DNA of 64,000 nt from Lotus japonicus (lineage: Eukaryota; Streptophyta; Magnoliopsida; Fabales; Fabaceae): the NCBI RefSeq assembly GCF_012489685.1, contig NC_080044.1:70666732-70730731 (forward strand), given 5' to 3'. The translations under genes were made by a program, and so were the position numbers. The notes below the pieces were generated by a model. It worked only from the letters and a program-made list of their open reading frames with translations, did no database searches and had not been told where the DNA came from. Of this stretch, positions 21,141 to 32,521 are shown in pieces. The stretch's first letter is position 1, and each line of letters begins with the position of its first letter.

Positions 21141-22994
21141 CTACTTATCCTTTCTTGACCTCTTTTTCTTTGGTTGAACCATCTTCCTCTTTCGTGGAAC
21201 GTCATGCTTATCATTGTCGTCGGCACCTTCATCATCCTTCTCCCCATTCACCTCCGGTCCAAAATCACTAGATTGTTCCTCCTCCTTAGCATCCCTTTTT
21301 TTTGCCTATAAGCTGGAAAAATCGAGCATGGCTTTTTGCTCTTATTTCCTCCTACAATTTATGTATAAGAGTAACTCAAATGCTTAAAACATAACAAAAT
21401 GAAACTATACATGTAGTATATATATAGACAATACAATAATGCAACAACACACCAGGTGTAGACTGTCTTTATTTCCATTCTCACTTAAAGAAGAAATTAT
21501 GTAATGTAAGACATAATGTTGAGTTCTTTTAAACTTCAAACTTGACCGTGTTCTATTGATTCTCAAACCCCACACATCAACTCAATTGCTAAAATTCAAG
21601 TAACAAATAATGAAGGACCTGATTATATAATGCACATCCCAATTGTAACTTTCCCATATGAACTTACTAATCACAAAATACAAAATTGCTAACCTTGTTC
21701 ACCGGCGGGTCTGCTCCATCAAGAGGATTGAGCACTTGCCCAATAAAGATGATTGTTCTGGTCAAATCTTCTCGGATCAAGAAGAGGAAAGGGTGGTCTG
21801 CTTCAAAATCTATACCAGCAGGGAGGGTCATACCCTCTGCTCTCCCTCTCCATGAACTGGCCACTGCAGCTTCAGTGCCTTCTTCATTCACCTCAATGGA
21901 AGCTTTGTGATACATGCTATCAACGTATAATTCATCCGAAGGTGAGTCCACCAATTTTGTAAAATTCGCATCAGAGAAAGGCGAAACCACTCCTAACTCC
22001 TTCAACACGTTAGAAGCTTCAAGCGAAAAAAAAATCTTGAATTTTGGAATCTTGAACTTCCATACTCGCACTTCTTGCTGAGGAAACTTGTCTTTTAAGA
22101 AACTAGATTCTGAAGCCATCTTTTCAATTAAATACGGCAGTCCATCTTTTGCGTCCGGAAGAAAAATGTACATGGAGAATTAACGCTCTTTATCTATACC
22201 TTGCTTATAAGAAAGACGGAGGACTTTAAGACCATCAAAAACGCTAACGAATTGCATCTTCTTATCAGTGGCCATGATGGGAACCTTGACTGAAGTACCA
22301 TTAAGGAGGTGAAAATCATAATCGTATGTGTAAACTGGATCAAGAAACTTGTTTTCCCACTCGCCCTTGAAGTAGAGTGCATTTGCAAAGACAAGTCGGG
22401 TTAACTCATCCTGTTTCCGGGGAGGAAGAATCTCTGTGATAAGACCATTCGTCTTTTTTTCAACCCACGAGTTCACTTTACGGCGCGCTTGATCACCATC
22501 CTTCAAAATCAGATCATTTTTTTTTTGCTTCAGTTAGATGAATTATCCAGTTAAATGAAAAAATTAAGATGTTCCTGAAAAAGTGATAGTACCTTCCAAA
22601 AATCAAGTGAAGCGAGACTAGCTTTGTAATGAGTGGCTACAAGTTGTTTGAAAGAATGGGAAATTGAAAGTGATTTATCAACCCACATTCCGTTTGCAAA
22701 AGAAAGACGGTGTGAAGATGTAGCAGCAGCGGCGGCGGCAGCGTCAAAGAACACGGTGGAGTTAAGATGGGAGAAGAAGGTGGTGAGGTCGTCGATGGAG
22801 TCAAATCGGAGAAAGGAAAGAAGCTCTTGGAGTGTGTCGCCTGCTGAACCGGTGGCCATGACGCTAAGAGCAACGTGAAGAGACAAGGGGGAGAAGATGA
22901 GGTTCTTGTCCTGATACTCTTGTTTTGAGAACAAGTGCTTTGTGATGCTGAGCGCAACGTCTGTTTGGCACCGAAGTGATTTTTTGAGGTCCAT
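21141..22994 (-). pseudogene. Serpin copy 2, nonsense codon in exon 2
   Basis: Exons are 22994-22593, 22500-21694 and 21351-21141. Exon 1 has a complete serpin N-terminus (DVALSITKHL, the NLIFSPLSLHVALS motif, FANGMWVDKSL) with an extra-long alanine run of 7. Exon 2 carries NSWVEKKTNG, the hinge EVNEEGTEAA and FIGQVLNPLDG. A TAA at 22182-22184 replaces the CGA (Arg) seen in copy 3, cutting the protein before the reactive centre. The tail exon also has 8 A where copy 3 has 7, which shifts its frame to an early TGC-TAA stop. Splice borders remain good. Copy 2 therefore has two independent lesions. Confidence 0.85.
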
Positions 22995-23511
22995 TGTTGC
23001 AGACTTGCAGTTCTCAACTTCTTTTTTTGAAAGTGGCAGTTCTCAACTTCTGATTTCCAATGACAGAGGGTTAGCACTTAGCACAATCAATACTTATAGG
23101 GTGCTTCAAATTAAGGAACAAATCTTAGTTTAGTTATTTTTATTTTTATAACAAAATCACATAATTTACATATTGAAATTCAATCAACGAGAATATGTTT
23201 CTTGATTTTGTGATCAACTCTAAAAATGAAAATTTAAATTAGGATAAATTATGATAAAATATTGTATGTTTTTTCGATTATCTTCTTTTTTAAAAAAGAT
23301 TTGCTAAAAGTAGTTGAGTTGTTAGTTGTTACAGTAACAAAGTTCTAAAATATTCTTTTATTCATTTTAATTTAACGATGTAATTCTAAAACTATTTTTT
23401 TTAAAGAAATAAAACTAAATCTAGAAATTCAAAAAGTCTACATGCAAAAAATATGTTTTTACTTCGTGGTATAATTTTAAGCATTAAATTTGGTTTAAAA
23501 AAAGCATTAAT

Positions 23512-23676
23512 TTTGATGCACCGACGGTGTAAAGTTTTTTTACACCGTCAACCAATCAGATTTCAAGGATGTGACATGTCAATTAAAGAAATTAAATGAA
23601 AAGAGAGATTTTCTCACATTCTTGAAATCTGATTGGTTGACGGTGTAAAAAAACTTTACACCGTCGGTGCATCAAA
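23512..23676. mobile_element. MITE with nearly perfect palindrome
   Basis: The 165-bp element starts TTTGATGCACCGACGGTG and ends with its reverse complement. The arms match for about 60 bases. Each arm also holds a smaller inverted repeat (GACGGTGTAAA...TTTACACCGTC), so each half can fold alone. It is absent from the matching place in duplication unit 2 near 30940. Confidence 0.8.
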
Positions 23677-24172
23677 CTTTTTCTCATTAAAAAAAACTTA
23701 AATTCAGAGAAATATCTTGTTTTAATTTTTTTACTTCTACAACATAATCACATAAATTATATATTGAAATTCAACCAACCAAGGAGAATATAGTTTTGAT
23801 TCTGCAATCAAATCTTAAAATTTAAACTTAAATTAAGAGAAAATATTTTTTGGATTTTTAATAGTAGGATTTTTTTGCTCCTTCTGAAAATTATTAAATT
23901 ATTTTAAATTATAAAATAAGCAATTTTTTAAATATTGTCAAAGCCAAACTTAAATTATTTTGGTTACGATTTTTAGAAAACATATCTTATCAAAAAATTA
24001 GTAATATTTCAAACCATAATTTTCTCGACCCCGGACATTTTTGCGCTCTAAATAATGTTACTTCCCAAGTAGTAGTAAAATGATCACCTATTATTTGCCT
24101 ATTTTTGAGTATTTGGTGAAAACATTAGTGTTGTTTTCTTAGTTCATCCTACAGTAGGAGACCAAAAGTTGG

Positions 24173-24487
24173 TACCTCCGTTCCTGATATTTTGTTGTTT
24201 TAACTTTTGGTCTAAATTCTAAAACTTTTGTTGTTTAACAAACTCAATGCATTTTTTCACAATTTATTTCATGTATACCCTCATTTAATATTATATCGCT
24301 CACCTACTACCTCTTATGTTCACCAATCAAAATCGTAACAAGTTTTTTAACCAATAACTATTATTCTCTATCTTCACTCTAACTCAACAATAAATATGAG
24401 TGTTTATGTCAACAAGTATATCAATGATTGCACTCCTAAACAATGTGCATAACCTTAAACAGCAAAAGATCAAGAACAAAGAGAGTA
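24173..24487. mobile_element. Stowaway-like MITE
   Basis: It begins after TA with CCTCCGTTCCTGAT and ends with an inverted copy before TA. Unit 2 has the empty site near 38009 with a single TA (AAAAGCTAGGAGC). A related copy on the other strand lies at about 34796-34970. Confidence 0.75.
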
Positions 24488-24533
24488 GGAGCTATGAGGA
24501 GGAAACTATGAATGGTTTTATTAGAACATCTCC

Positions 24534-24934
24534 AATGCAAGGTTCTTAGTTCTTATTTTTGAGTTAAGAACTGAGAACTGAGTTCTTAACCTCCGGAGGG
24601 GATGACGTGGAGTTCTTAGTTCTTATAAATAAGAACTAGGTTTTTATATAAGATGTTTTACTTTTTGAGTTCTTAGTATAAAGTTATTTTTTTTTCTCTC
24701 ATTCATTTAATTTAAGTATTAACTAGCATTTAAATTTAAATTTAAATTATATGAAAATAAAAAAATATTAATATAATGGTATTGTAGGACCGGATGAATA
24801 ATGCTAAGAACTAAGAACTAATAACTCATGGTTGGAGTAAAATCTGCAAAGAGTTGCTTAAACACATGTGACAGTACGGATCCACATAAATATTGTTAAG
24901 AACTAAGAATTAAGAACTAACATTGAATATGCTC
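24534..24934. mobile_element. Tourist-like (PIF/Harbinger) MITE
   Basis: The 401-bp element has ends GAACATCTCCAATG and (complement) GAGCATATTCAATG, flanked by TTA on both sides (24531-24533 and 24935-24937). Unit 2 shows the empty site near 38050 with one TTA. The TTA target and TIR style fit PIF/Harbinger MITEs. Confidence 0.8.
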
Positions 24935-25385
24935 TTAGAGCTCGTGAAATGCATATTTAACAACAATATCACGACTAATATTTCTTAAATAATAGAATGC
25001 TTGAATGACAATTTCAACATTAAAAAAAAAATTTAGAATGTGTCATTCAAGTTTCCAACTTCAAAACTTAATAATCTTATAATGATTGTTATTTGCCAAC
25101 CTACTAGCTCGCTAACCGCATCAAAACACTGTAAATTAATGGAACCATGGGGGAACAATGGGTCGATAAAATGGAAGAGCCCACGACCATCACCCATTCA
25201 CCCCCTTGTTTAATTTGTTCGATTGATGTTCTCATGACCTTGCACAAGTTTCTTTGAGCATCATCTTAAAGTGATATAATAGGAAGTTAAATAATAATAA
25301 TTATAACAAAATAAGAATATTAATTATTATTTTTTGATATTTGTGCAACAACCTTAAAATGATAATTATATAAGAACAAAAGAAG

Positions 25386-25694
25386 TACTCCCTCCGGTCC
25401 TATTTATAAGCATGAAAGAGAAGAAAAATCTTGGTCTTTTTTATAAGAACCAAATGAAAGTTTGAGCTATATTAATTATTTTTTTCCAATGATGTCCTTA
25501 TTAATTCTAACTTGTAGAATGTGTCTCATTAATTATTCTCTCTCTTTCCCACTTTCCAACATGAATAACAAAGGGTAATTTTGGAAGTTTATTTTGATTC
25601 AAGACAAATTTAATGCATTTTATCTAGTTTTACTACATTTCTTAAACTATGTGAATTTTTTTTTTGTTGCTTATAAATAGAACCGGAGGGAGTA
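25386..25694. mobile_element. Stowaway-like MITE
   Basis: Ends are CTCCCTCCGGTCCTATTTAT and its near-perfect inverted copy, flanked by TA. Length about 305 bp. Unit 2 lacks it near 38450. Confidence 0.8.
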
Positions 25695-25727
25695 ATAAAA
25701 GAAGAGAAATAAATGAGACAAAATGTG

Positions 25728-25815
25728 TTAGTATCCCGGGTCAACATGGTAGTTGTGTCATGACAATACCGTGAAGGCCCGAGTTCAAATGCTGGCAAGA
25801 GAGAAAGAAACCAAA
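25728..25815 (+). mobile_element. Short tRNA-derived SINE-like insert
   Basis: It contains an A-box-like TGGTAGTTGTG and a B-box-like GAGTTCAAATGC, about 40 bases apart. It interrupts sequence that is continuous in unit 2 near 38490. Confidence 0.45.
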
Positions 25816-26289
25816 GATAAAGAAAATGTAAATATAAAGAAAAACGAGTAGTTGTAATATGAATAAATCAAAACACATTTCCTTTTATGAAAGTATTTGG
25901 TAAGAGACACCTTAATCTCCATCATCTTTTGAGTGTATATCTTTTTAGCATCAGAAAAATAAACTACACTCCTGAAGAATTAATCTTTGAATTTTCTCAT
26001 CCCAAACTTATATATCCTCAGCTTTTACCACATGACCTATTCTTCGAGACCTTTTGAGTGTATATGAATGTGTGGGACTCAATCATTTTCCAAAAATAAA
26101 TAGGTGAGGAAATTTGAAAAGTCCACAACAGTCTTAATCCCCAAAGCAGCTGGTTCAGTTCGTCAATGGTGACTGCTCACTTTACCAACCAATCACAAAA
26201 TTAGAATTTTCAGTACCTTGATACTCCAATAAAGATATATCATTTTTAACTTTAATTAATACTACTCCTATGTTTTTGCTTATAAAAAA

Positions 26290-26465
26290 AAACGAGTAAT
26301 GATATATATACACATTATTTTTTAAACACTTCATTTCCACCTCTTTTTATTTCTATCTCTCTCATCTTATCATCTATCACATCTCATATTTTATCTCTCT
26401 TACTTTTTCTTTTCTTCCTATCTCTCTCACCATTCCACCTCTCCACCTCAAAAGAGAGGTGTGGA
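26290..26465. mobile_element. Pyrimidine-rich MITE copy
   Basis: The same roughly 175-bp sequence occurs inverted at about 50950-51125. Ends share ATATATACACA and CACACCTC motifs in inverted order. It sits in the region upstream of the MKK2 exon 1 copy and is absent from the matching MKK2 promoter at 40910. Confidence 0.55.
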
Positions 26466-26518
26466 TAAAACATTATCCTTACTCCTATGTTTTGATTATT
26501 ACACTACACACTCACTCA

Positions 26519-26528
26519 TATATAAATA
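26519..26528 (+). promoter_or_regulatory. TATA box of the orphan MKK2 promoter copy
   Basis: TATATAAATA matches the TATA box of the intact MKK2 gene at 40943-40950 and precedes the same GA-rich leader. Confidence 0.5.
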
Positions 26529-26633
26529 GAGAGAGAGGAGAGAGAGGAGAGAGACTCACTCAGCTAGCAAAGTTTTGGTCTTTCTTTCAAAATCAAGCTG
26601 AGACTCTCTCTCTCAGAGGCTCACCCCATCATC

Positions 26634-27322
26634 ATGAATAGAGGAAACTTGGGTCTCAATCTCAAACTCTCTGTTCCTGCACCTAATGAGGCCACTTTTG
26701 CCAAATTCCTGTGAGTTGATTGATTGATTCATGTGAGGTTCTTTGATGGCAAGGGTTTCCAAACCCAAATGGACCATTATTTGTTTCAAAATGAAGATTG
26801 AATTTTGTCGAATGGATTATTTGCTGTTTCCCCTTACAATTTGGGTAAAAATATCAAATTGCTAATGTTTTAACTTGAATTGGGTATTCTTAACGAATTT
26901 ACTAGTGTCTCGCGAATTATGATAAGCATAATTCATCCACTGCGTGAGCCGTTAAACAATTTTGAGTCTTTAAATTCATTTCAATTCTATCCAAGATATT
27001 GAAAAAGGCTTACACTTAAACTTTTTTGTAGAAATGTTTTTGCATTCTAAGATCATGTTGGATCCTCTTCTTCCTCCCTTTAGGGAAGATGCTAAGGATT
27101 CCTGAATCCAAGTAATTAACCCCTAGTTTCTGCCAGAATCTTGTGTGATTTTCCTGAATCAATTAAAACTACCTGTTAGTATTGACGCTTTTATGAATTT
27201 CTAATGTATTGCATGGTCATATTTTTTTAGAAAACAGAACTAATGGATAGTAGGTACATGGGCATGTGAAATGAGGACCCAACATTGACTCCCATGCTCA
27301 CTTTTATTGATGATTCTGTTTC
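26634..27322 (+). pseudogene. Truncated MKK2 copy: exon 1 and intron only
   Basis: ATG at 26634 opens a 77-base exon nearly identical to exon 1 of the complete MKK2 gene ([20 protein letters not shown]), with the same GT donor at 26711. Exon 2 is missing: the sequence jumps from intron 1 into sequence matching intron 2 of the full gene (41465 onwards). The match stops near 27322. No kinase domain follows. The promoter region back to about 26060 is also duplicated and looks intact, so a short transcript could still be made. Confidence 0.85.
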
Positions 27323-27749
27323 ACTAACTAAATAAGGTGGTTGTTGTGTACCTTAAGCTAAATCAAGATGTGATACCTGAAATGATGTGTACCACTAGAA
27401 AACATACATGCTCCAATTGAGTAACATTCATGTATTTATATTAATATTTTCTTTTATAAATTATACAGTAAAATGTTACTAATATTATAAACCCTTCATC
27501 TCTTCTGCATCACCCTAAACCCTAAACCCTTCATCTCTTCTGCATCACCGAAATTTGATTCACAAAGCAGTGGCGCCAGAACTGCATCATTGTTCTCTTC
27601 GTTTACCGCCACGATCTCTAGATGTCGCCATCTCTATCATCCAAAAATCTATCCCTCTTCGTTCATCGACATTCGACCATGATAATTTACTGAGACACTC
27701 AATATGGGTATCACACTCAAAATAATTTATGGGTGTCACAGACTTCAAC
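27323..27749. other. Junction spacer between duplication units
   Basis: It holds a tandem pair of CCCTTCATCTCTTCTGCATC segments separated by CACCCTAAACCCTAAA, which is two telomere-type heptamers. The rest has no recognised feature. Confidence 0.5.
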
Positions 27750-27811
27750 ACTAATGCGCGATGAATTACTAAGATACTGACGGACCTATATTTCTGTCAC
27801 TGAATAATTAA

Positions 27812-28545
27812 AGGGTTAAATATGTTTTTGGTCCCTGACTTATACACTCGAATCAGAAATGATCCCTGAAAAATAATTTTATCTTTTTTCATACTGACAA
27901 ATTTTGTTTGATTTAAAATGGTTCTTATAACATCATAAATCATTTTTGAAATATTATTTACCTAGTCCCTCATCCACGTGACAATCCTGGTTAGATATAA
28001 GTGTTCACGTGTAATTTTTATATCATTTTTAGTCCTTTAAAAAAATTAATCACTTTTGGTCCTTCTCCTCTCCTTCTTCCTCATCCACCTCTCCTTCTTA
28101 GCCACCACCCAGCCACCACACAACCTTCCCCCACCTTACACAAACCTTCTCTAGTTCTCTCCCCTTCCTCACCGCACACTCCTCCTCCCTAAAACCTTTA
28201 TATGCGACAAAGTTTCTAATGCCAGAGAAACTAAACACCCGAGCTACACAAATAACCCTGCAACCCCTGCCCTTGGTCGCAAATAATCATTGGGTTCTAA
28301 ACCCCTAACAATCATCGATTTCAAACATATTAGACCTTGCACTCAGGTAAAATCTTAAAAAGCACAAAAAGATTTTTACAGGTAAAATCTTAGGTAACAG
28401 TAATCCATCAATAATTATTACTCACCTTCGCCAAAAGGAAATCGACAAGTTCCTTGTCAATTTAAAAGTAAACATGAAACACCAATCAACATGTAATTAC
28501 AATTAGAAATGAGCCAGAATGTAATAAAAAAACCGTTTACTAAAC
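27812..28545. mobile_element. Insertion with MULE-like end
   Basis: Relative to unit 1, 733 extra bases begin with GGGTTAAATATG followed by TTTTTGGTCCCTG, a very common terminal sequence of legume TIR elements. A matching inverted end was not found, so the element may be truncated or its other border lost. Confidence 0.5.
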
Positions 28546-28743
28546 CAGAAGAAATCAACCAAATATTTAAGGGCATCAGAAATAGTTATGATGCATAAGA
28601 TATTTGTTCTATAACAGGTTTTAACCCACTAATATTGACTATGCAGTATGCAGTATGCACCAACAAAAAAAAATTAGTAAATCTAATAATGCTCCAACAT
28701 AATAACACATGAGACTATGAGAGCATGTAACAATTTCATGGAG

Positions 28744-30493
28744 CTACTTATCCTTTCTTGACCTCTTTTTCTTTGGTGTAACCCTCTTCCTCTTTCGTGG
28801 AACCTCATGCTTATCATTGTCGTCGGCGCCTTCATCATCCTTCTCCCCATTCACCTCCAGTTCAAAATCACTAGATTGTTCCTCCTCCTTAGCATCCCTT
28901 TTTTTGCCTATAAGCTGGAAAAATCGAGCATGGCTTTTTGCTCTTATTTCCTCCTACAATTTATGTATAAGAGTAACTCAAATGCTTAAAACATAACAAA
29001 ATGAAACTATACTTGCAGTATATATATAGACAATACAATAATGCAACAACACACCAGGTGTAGACTGTCTTTATTTCCATTCTCACTTAAAGAAGAAATT
29101 ATGTAATGTAAGACATAATGTTGAGTTCTTTTAAACTTCAAACTTGACCGTGTTCTATTGATTCTCAAACCCCACACATCAACTCAATTGCTAAAAAATC
29201 AAGTAACAAATAATGAAAGACCTGGTTATATAATGCACATCCCAATTGTAACTTTCTCATATGAAATTGCTAATCACAAAATACAAAATTGCTAACCTTG
29301 TTCACCGGCTGGGCTGCTCCATCAAGAGGATTGAGCACTTGCCCAATAAAAAGGATTGTTCCGGTCAAATCTTCTCGAATCAAGAAGAGAAAAGGGTGGT
29401 CTGCTTCAAAGTCTATACCAGCAGGGCGGGTCACACCCATTGCTCTCCCTCTCCATGAACTGGCTGCTGCGGCCTCAGTGCCTTCTTCATTCACCTCAAT
29501 GGAAGCTTTGTGATACATGCTATCAACGTATAATGCATGCGAAGGAGAGTTCACCATTTTTGTAAAATTCGCATCAGAGAAAGGCGAAACCACTCCTAAC
29601 TCCTTCAACACGTTAGAAGCTTCAAGCGAAAAAGAAATCTTGAATTTTGGAATCTTGAACTTCCATACTCGCACTTCTTGCTGAGGAAACTTGTCTTTTA
29701 AGAAACCGGATTCTGAAGCCATCTTTTCAATTAAAGACGACAATCCATCTTTTGCGTCCGGAAGAAAAATATACATGGAGAATCGACGCTCTTTATCTTT
29801 ACCTTGCTTATAAGAAAGACGGAGGACTTTAAAATCATCAAAAACGCTAACAAATTGCATCTTCTTATCGTTGGCCATGATGGGAACCTTAACTGAAGTA
29901 CCATTAAGGAGGTGAAAATCATAATCATATGTGTAAACTGGATCAAGAAACTTGTTTTCCCACTCGCCCTTGAAGTAGAGTGCATTTGCAAAGACAAGCC
30001 GGGTTAACTCATCCCGTTTCCGGGGAGGTAGAATCTCTTTGATAAGACCATTCGTCCTTTTTTCAACCCACGAGTTCACTTCACGGCGCGCTTGATCACC
30101 ATTCTTCTGAAAATCAAGTGAAGCAAGAGTAGCCTTGTAATGAGTGGCTACAAGTTATTTGAAAGAATGAGAAATTGAAAGTGATTTATCAACCCACATT
30201 CCGTTGGCAAAAGAAAGACGATGTGAAGAAGTAGCAGCAGCGTCAAAGAACACGGTGGAGTTAAGATGAGATAAGAAGGTGGTGAGGTCGTCAATGGAGT
30301 CAAATCGGAGGAAGGAAAGAAGCTCGTGGAGTGTGCCGCCTGCTGAACCGGCGGCCATGACGCTAAGAGCAACATGAAGAGACAAGGGGGAGAAGATGAG
30401 GTTCTTCTGCTGATACTCCTCTTTAGAGAACAAGTGCTTTGTAACGCTGAGCGCAACGTCTGTTTGGCACCTCATTGATTTTTCGACGTCCAT
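28744..30493 (-). pseudogene. Serpin copy 3, nonsense codon in exon 1, first intron missing
   Basis: Exon 1 and exon 2 are fused without an intron (30493-29297, 399 codons), followed by the tail exon 28953-28744. The frame reads from MDVEKS through the NLIFSPLSLHVALS block, WVEKRTNG, the hinge EVNEEGTEAAAA and FIGQVLNPLDG. A TAA at 30155-30157 (codon 113) replaces the CAA (Gln) of the SFKQLVATH block. Everything after it is open. The tail adds 69 residues in phase: EEIRAKSH, acidic stretches (KEEEQSSDFE), then basic RKRKR and PKKKRSRKDK, which look like nuclear localisation signals. A TATA-like TATAAATAT lies near 30551-30560. Copy 3 needs only one base change to be open throughout, so loss appears recent. 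Confidence 0.85.
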
Positions 30494-31017
30494 TGTTGCA
30501 GTTCTCAACTTCTGATTACCGATGACAGAGGGTTAGCACTTAGCACATTCAATATTTATACGGCGCTTCAAATTAAGGATCAAATCTTGTTCTAGTTATT
30601 TTTATTTTTATAACAAAATCACATAAACCAAATATTGAAATTCAATCAACGAGAATTTGTTTCTTAAATTAGGATTAAATTATGATAAAATATTTTATAT
30701 TTTTTCGATTAGTTTTTTAAAAAAGATTTGCTAAAATTAGTTGAGTTGTTACAGTAACTAAGTTCTAAAATATTCTTATGATTTATTTATTTATTTTAAT
30801 TTAACGATGTAATTCCTTAAAAATATTTTATGTAATTCTAAAACTAATTTTTTTAAAGAAAAAAATTTAGAAATTCAAAAATTTTACATGCAAAAAATTA
30901 TTATGACGTTTTACTTCATGGTCTAATTTTAAGCATTAAATTTCAAAAAACATAAATTTCAAGAAATATCTTGTTCTAATTATTTTTACTTCTACAACAT
31001 AATCACATAAATTATAT

Positions 31018-31153
31018 GGGGGGAAATGGTAGCCCACCACTTGGTGAGCTAATAGAAATGAATGGATTTGCAGGGTGAAGGTCGGTCAGGGTTCAAATCC
31101 TAGCAAAGAAACTAATTTACTAACAAAACAACTAACATTTACCTATTAAAAAA
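31018..31153 (+). mobile_element. tRNA-derived SINE with 13-bp target duplication
   Basis: The body has an A-box-like TAGCCCACCACTTGG (31031-31045) and a B box GGTTCAAATCC (31090-31100), and ends in an A-rich tail. ACATAAATTATAT flanks it at 31005-31017 and 31154-31166. Unit 1 shows the empty site near 23750. Confidence 0.8.
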
Positions 31154-31473
31154 ACATAAATTATATATTTTTCAAATTATATATTGAGATTCAATCAACC
31201 AAGGAGAATATAGTTTTGATTTTGCAATCAAATCTTAAAATTTAAACTTAAATTAAGAGAAAATATTTTTGGATTTTTAATAGTAGGATATAATCTAAAT
31301 TAAGCAATCTTATAAATATTTTACTTTCGTGATATCATAGTAAAAGCCAAACTTAAATTATTTTGGTTACAATTTTAGAAAATATTTCAAACCATATTTT
31401 TTCGATCCTGACCATTTTTGCGCTCTAAACAATGTTACAACTTACAACAACAATATTTGCCGATTTTTGGGTA

Positions 31474-32222
31474 CTGGTGTTTTTTATCCCGTGCATTGCA
31501 CGGGAAATATTTCTATTGTATTTGATGTATCAATTAATCATGAATGTGATTATGCGTGTTTGTTTAAATCTTAGATAATTAGGGCAAATCTTTTAAAATT
31601 CGGTTTTAAGATCTGTTTTGGAATTAGGAAACACGTGTCAACAAAAGATAAGTTATCTAATTCTTTTGTAATATATATTAATATATAGAGGAGGAGATGA
31701 TTGATGCAGTATCTTAGATAATTATGAAAAATATTTTAAATTTTAATGGATTATAATCTCAGCATTACATTTTTTTATATTGTGGATCATGAGAAAAAAT
31801 AAAATGAGAAATCACGGGATTCGTGTAAATATATAGTAAATTAGGCTTGAGACTTTTCCTAATTTAAAGAGATAATAAAAACGGTTTCAAGATTTGTTTT
31901 GGAAATAAATTTAGTAAGGAGTAATCTAGGTAAATCTTAGATAATTAGGGCAAATCTTTTAAAATTCAGTTTCAAGATAAAATAACACAACATAAGAGAA
32001 TCTATCAAATGGAATGACACGTGGATTTTATTTAAATAATAAGATAAATTAAGATAAAATCATGAAATAAACAACCTAAATCCTAATCAAATCTAAAATT
32101 TATATATGTATTTTCTTATGAAAATTAACCTGAGAATGACACGTGAATTTTTTTTATGAGAATTAACGTGAGAATGACACGTCACTAAATCAGCCTGATA
32201 GAAGTTCTTCTTTTCTAATATA
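31474..32222 (-). mobile_element. Helitron A of a tandem array
   Basis: Read on the minus strand, it ends with hairpin CCCGTGC-AAT-GCACGGG (31488-31504), then ATAAAAAACAC and CCAG, one base off the CTRR rule. The 5' end near 32220 (ATATTAGAAAAGAAGAACTT) resembles that of Helitron B. No coding is seen. Directly repeated segments near 31569 and 31935 lie inside. Confidence 0.65.
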
Positions 32223-32400
32223 CTAGTGTTTTTTACTCGTGCATTACACGAGAAATATATCTATTGTATTTAATATATCAATTAATACTTTGATTATTAA
32301 AAATATAATAAACAACAAATGAAATAGAAGAGTCTGAAATGATGAGCAAAGTGGACAAAAAGTATTAAGTTGAAAATTTTTGTTGCATTAATTGAAATTC

Positions 32401-32521
32401 ATATCCCCGTATGATAACTTAAGTGGTAGGAGCTGTGGGACATATGAGTTGGGTAGGGGAGAGGTCTAGGGATCGATTCCTAACATGTGAATTTATCTTT
32501 CCGATTTATAAAAAAAAATAG
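32401..32521 (+). mobile_element. tRNA-derived SINE with 10-bp target duplication
   Basis: A-box-like TGGTAGGAGCTG, B box GGATCGATTCC, and an A-rich tail. ATTGAAATTC flanks it at 32391-32400 and 32522-32531. It is inserted in Helitron B. Confidence 0.75.

Larger units (their letters stand above)
20840..27322. repeat. Segmental duplication, unit 1
   Basis: It matches unit 2 (27750-42058) in the same order: ACTAAGATA.TGACGGACC start, serpin gene, upstream serpin flank, GGTGAAAACATT spacer, MKK2 promoter, MKK2 exon 1 and part of intron 2. The match ends near 27322 inside the equivalent of MKK2 intron 2. Insertions unique to this unit are listed separately. Confidence 0.8.
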
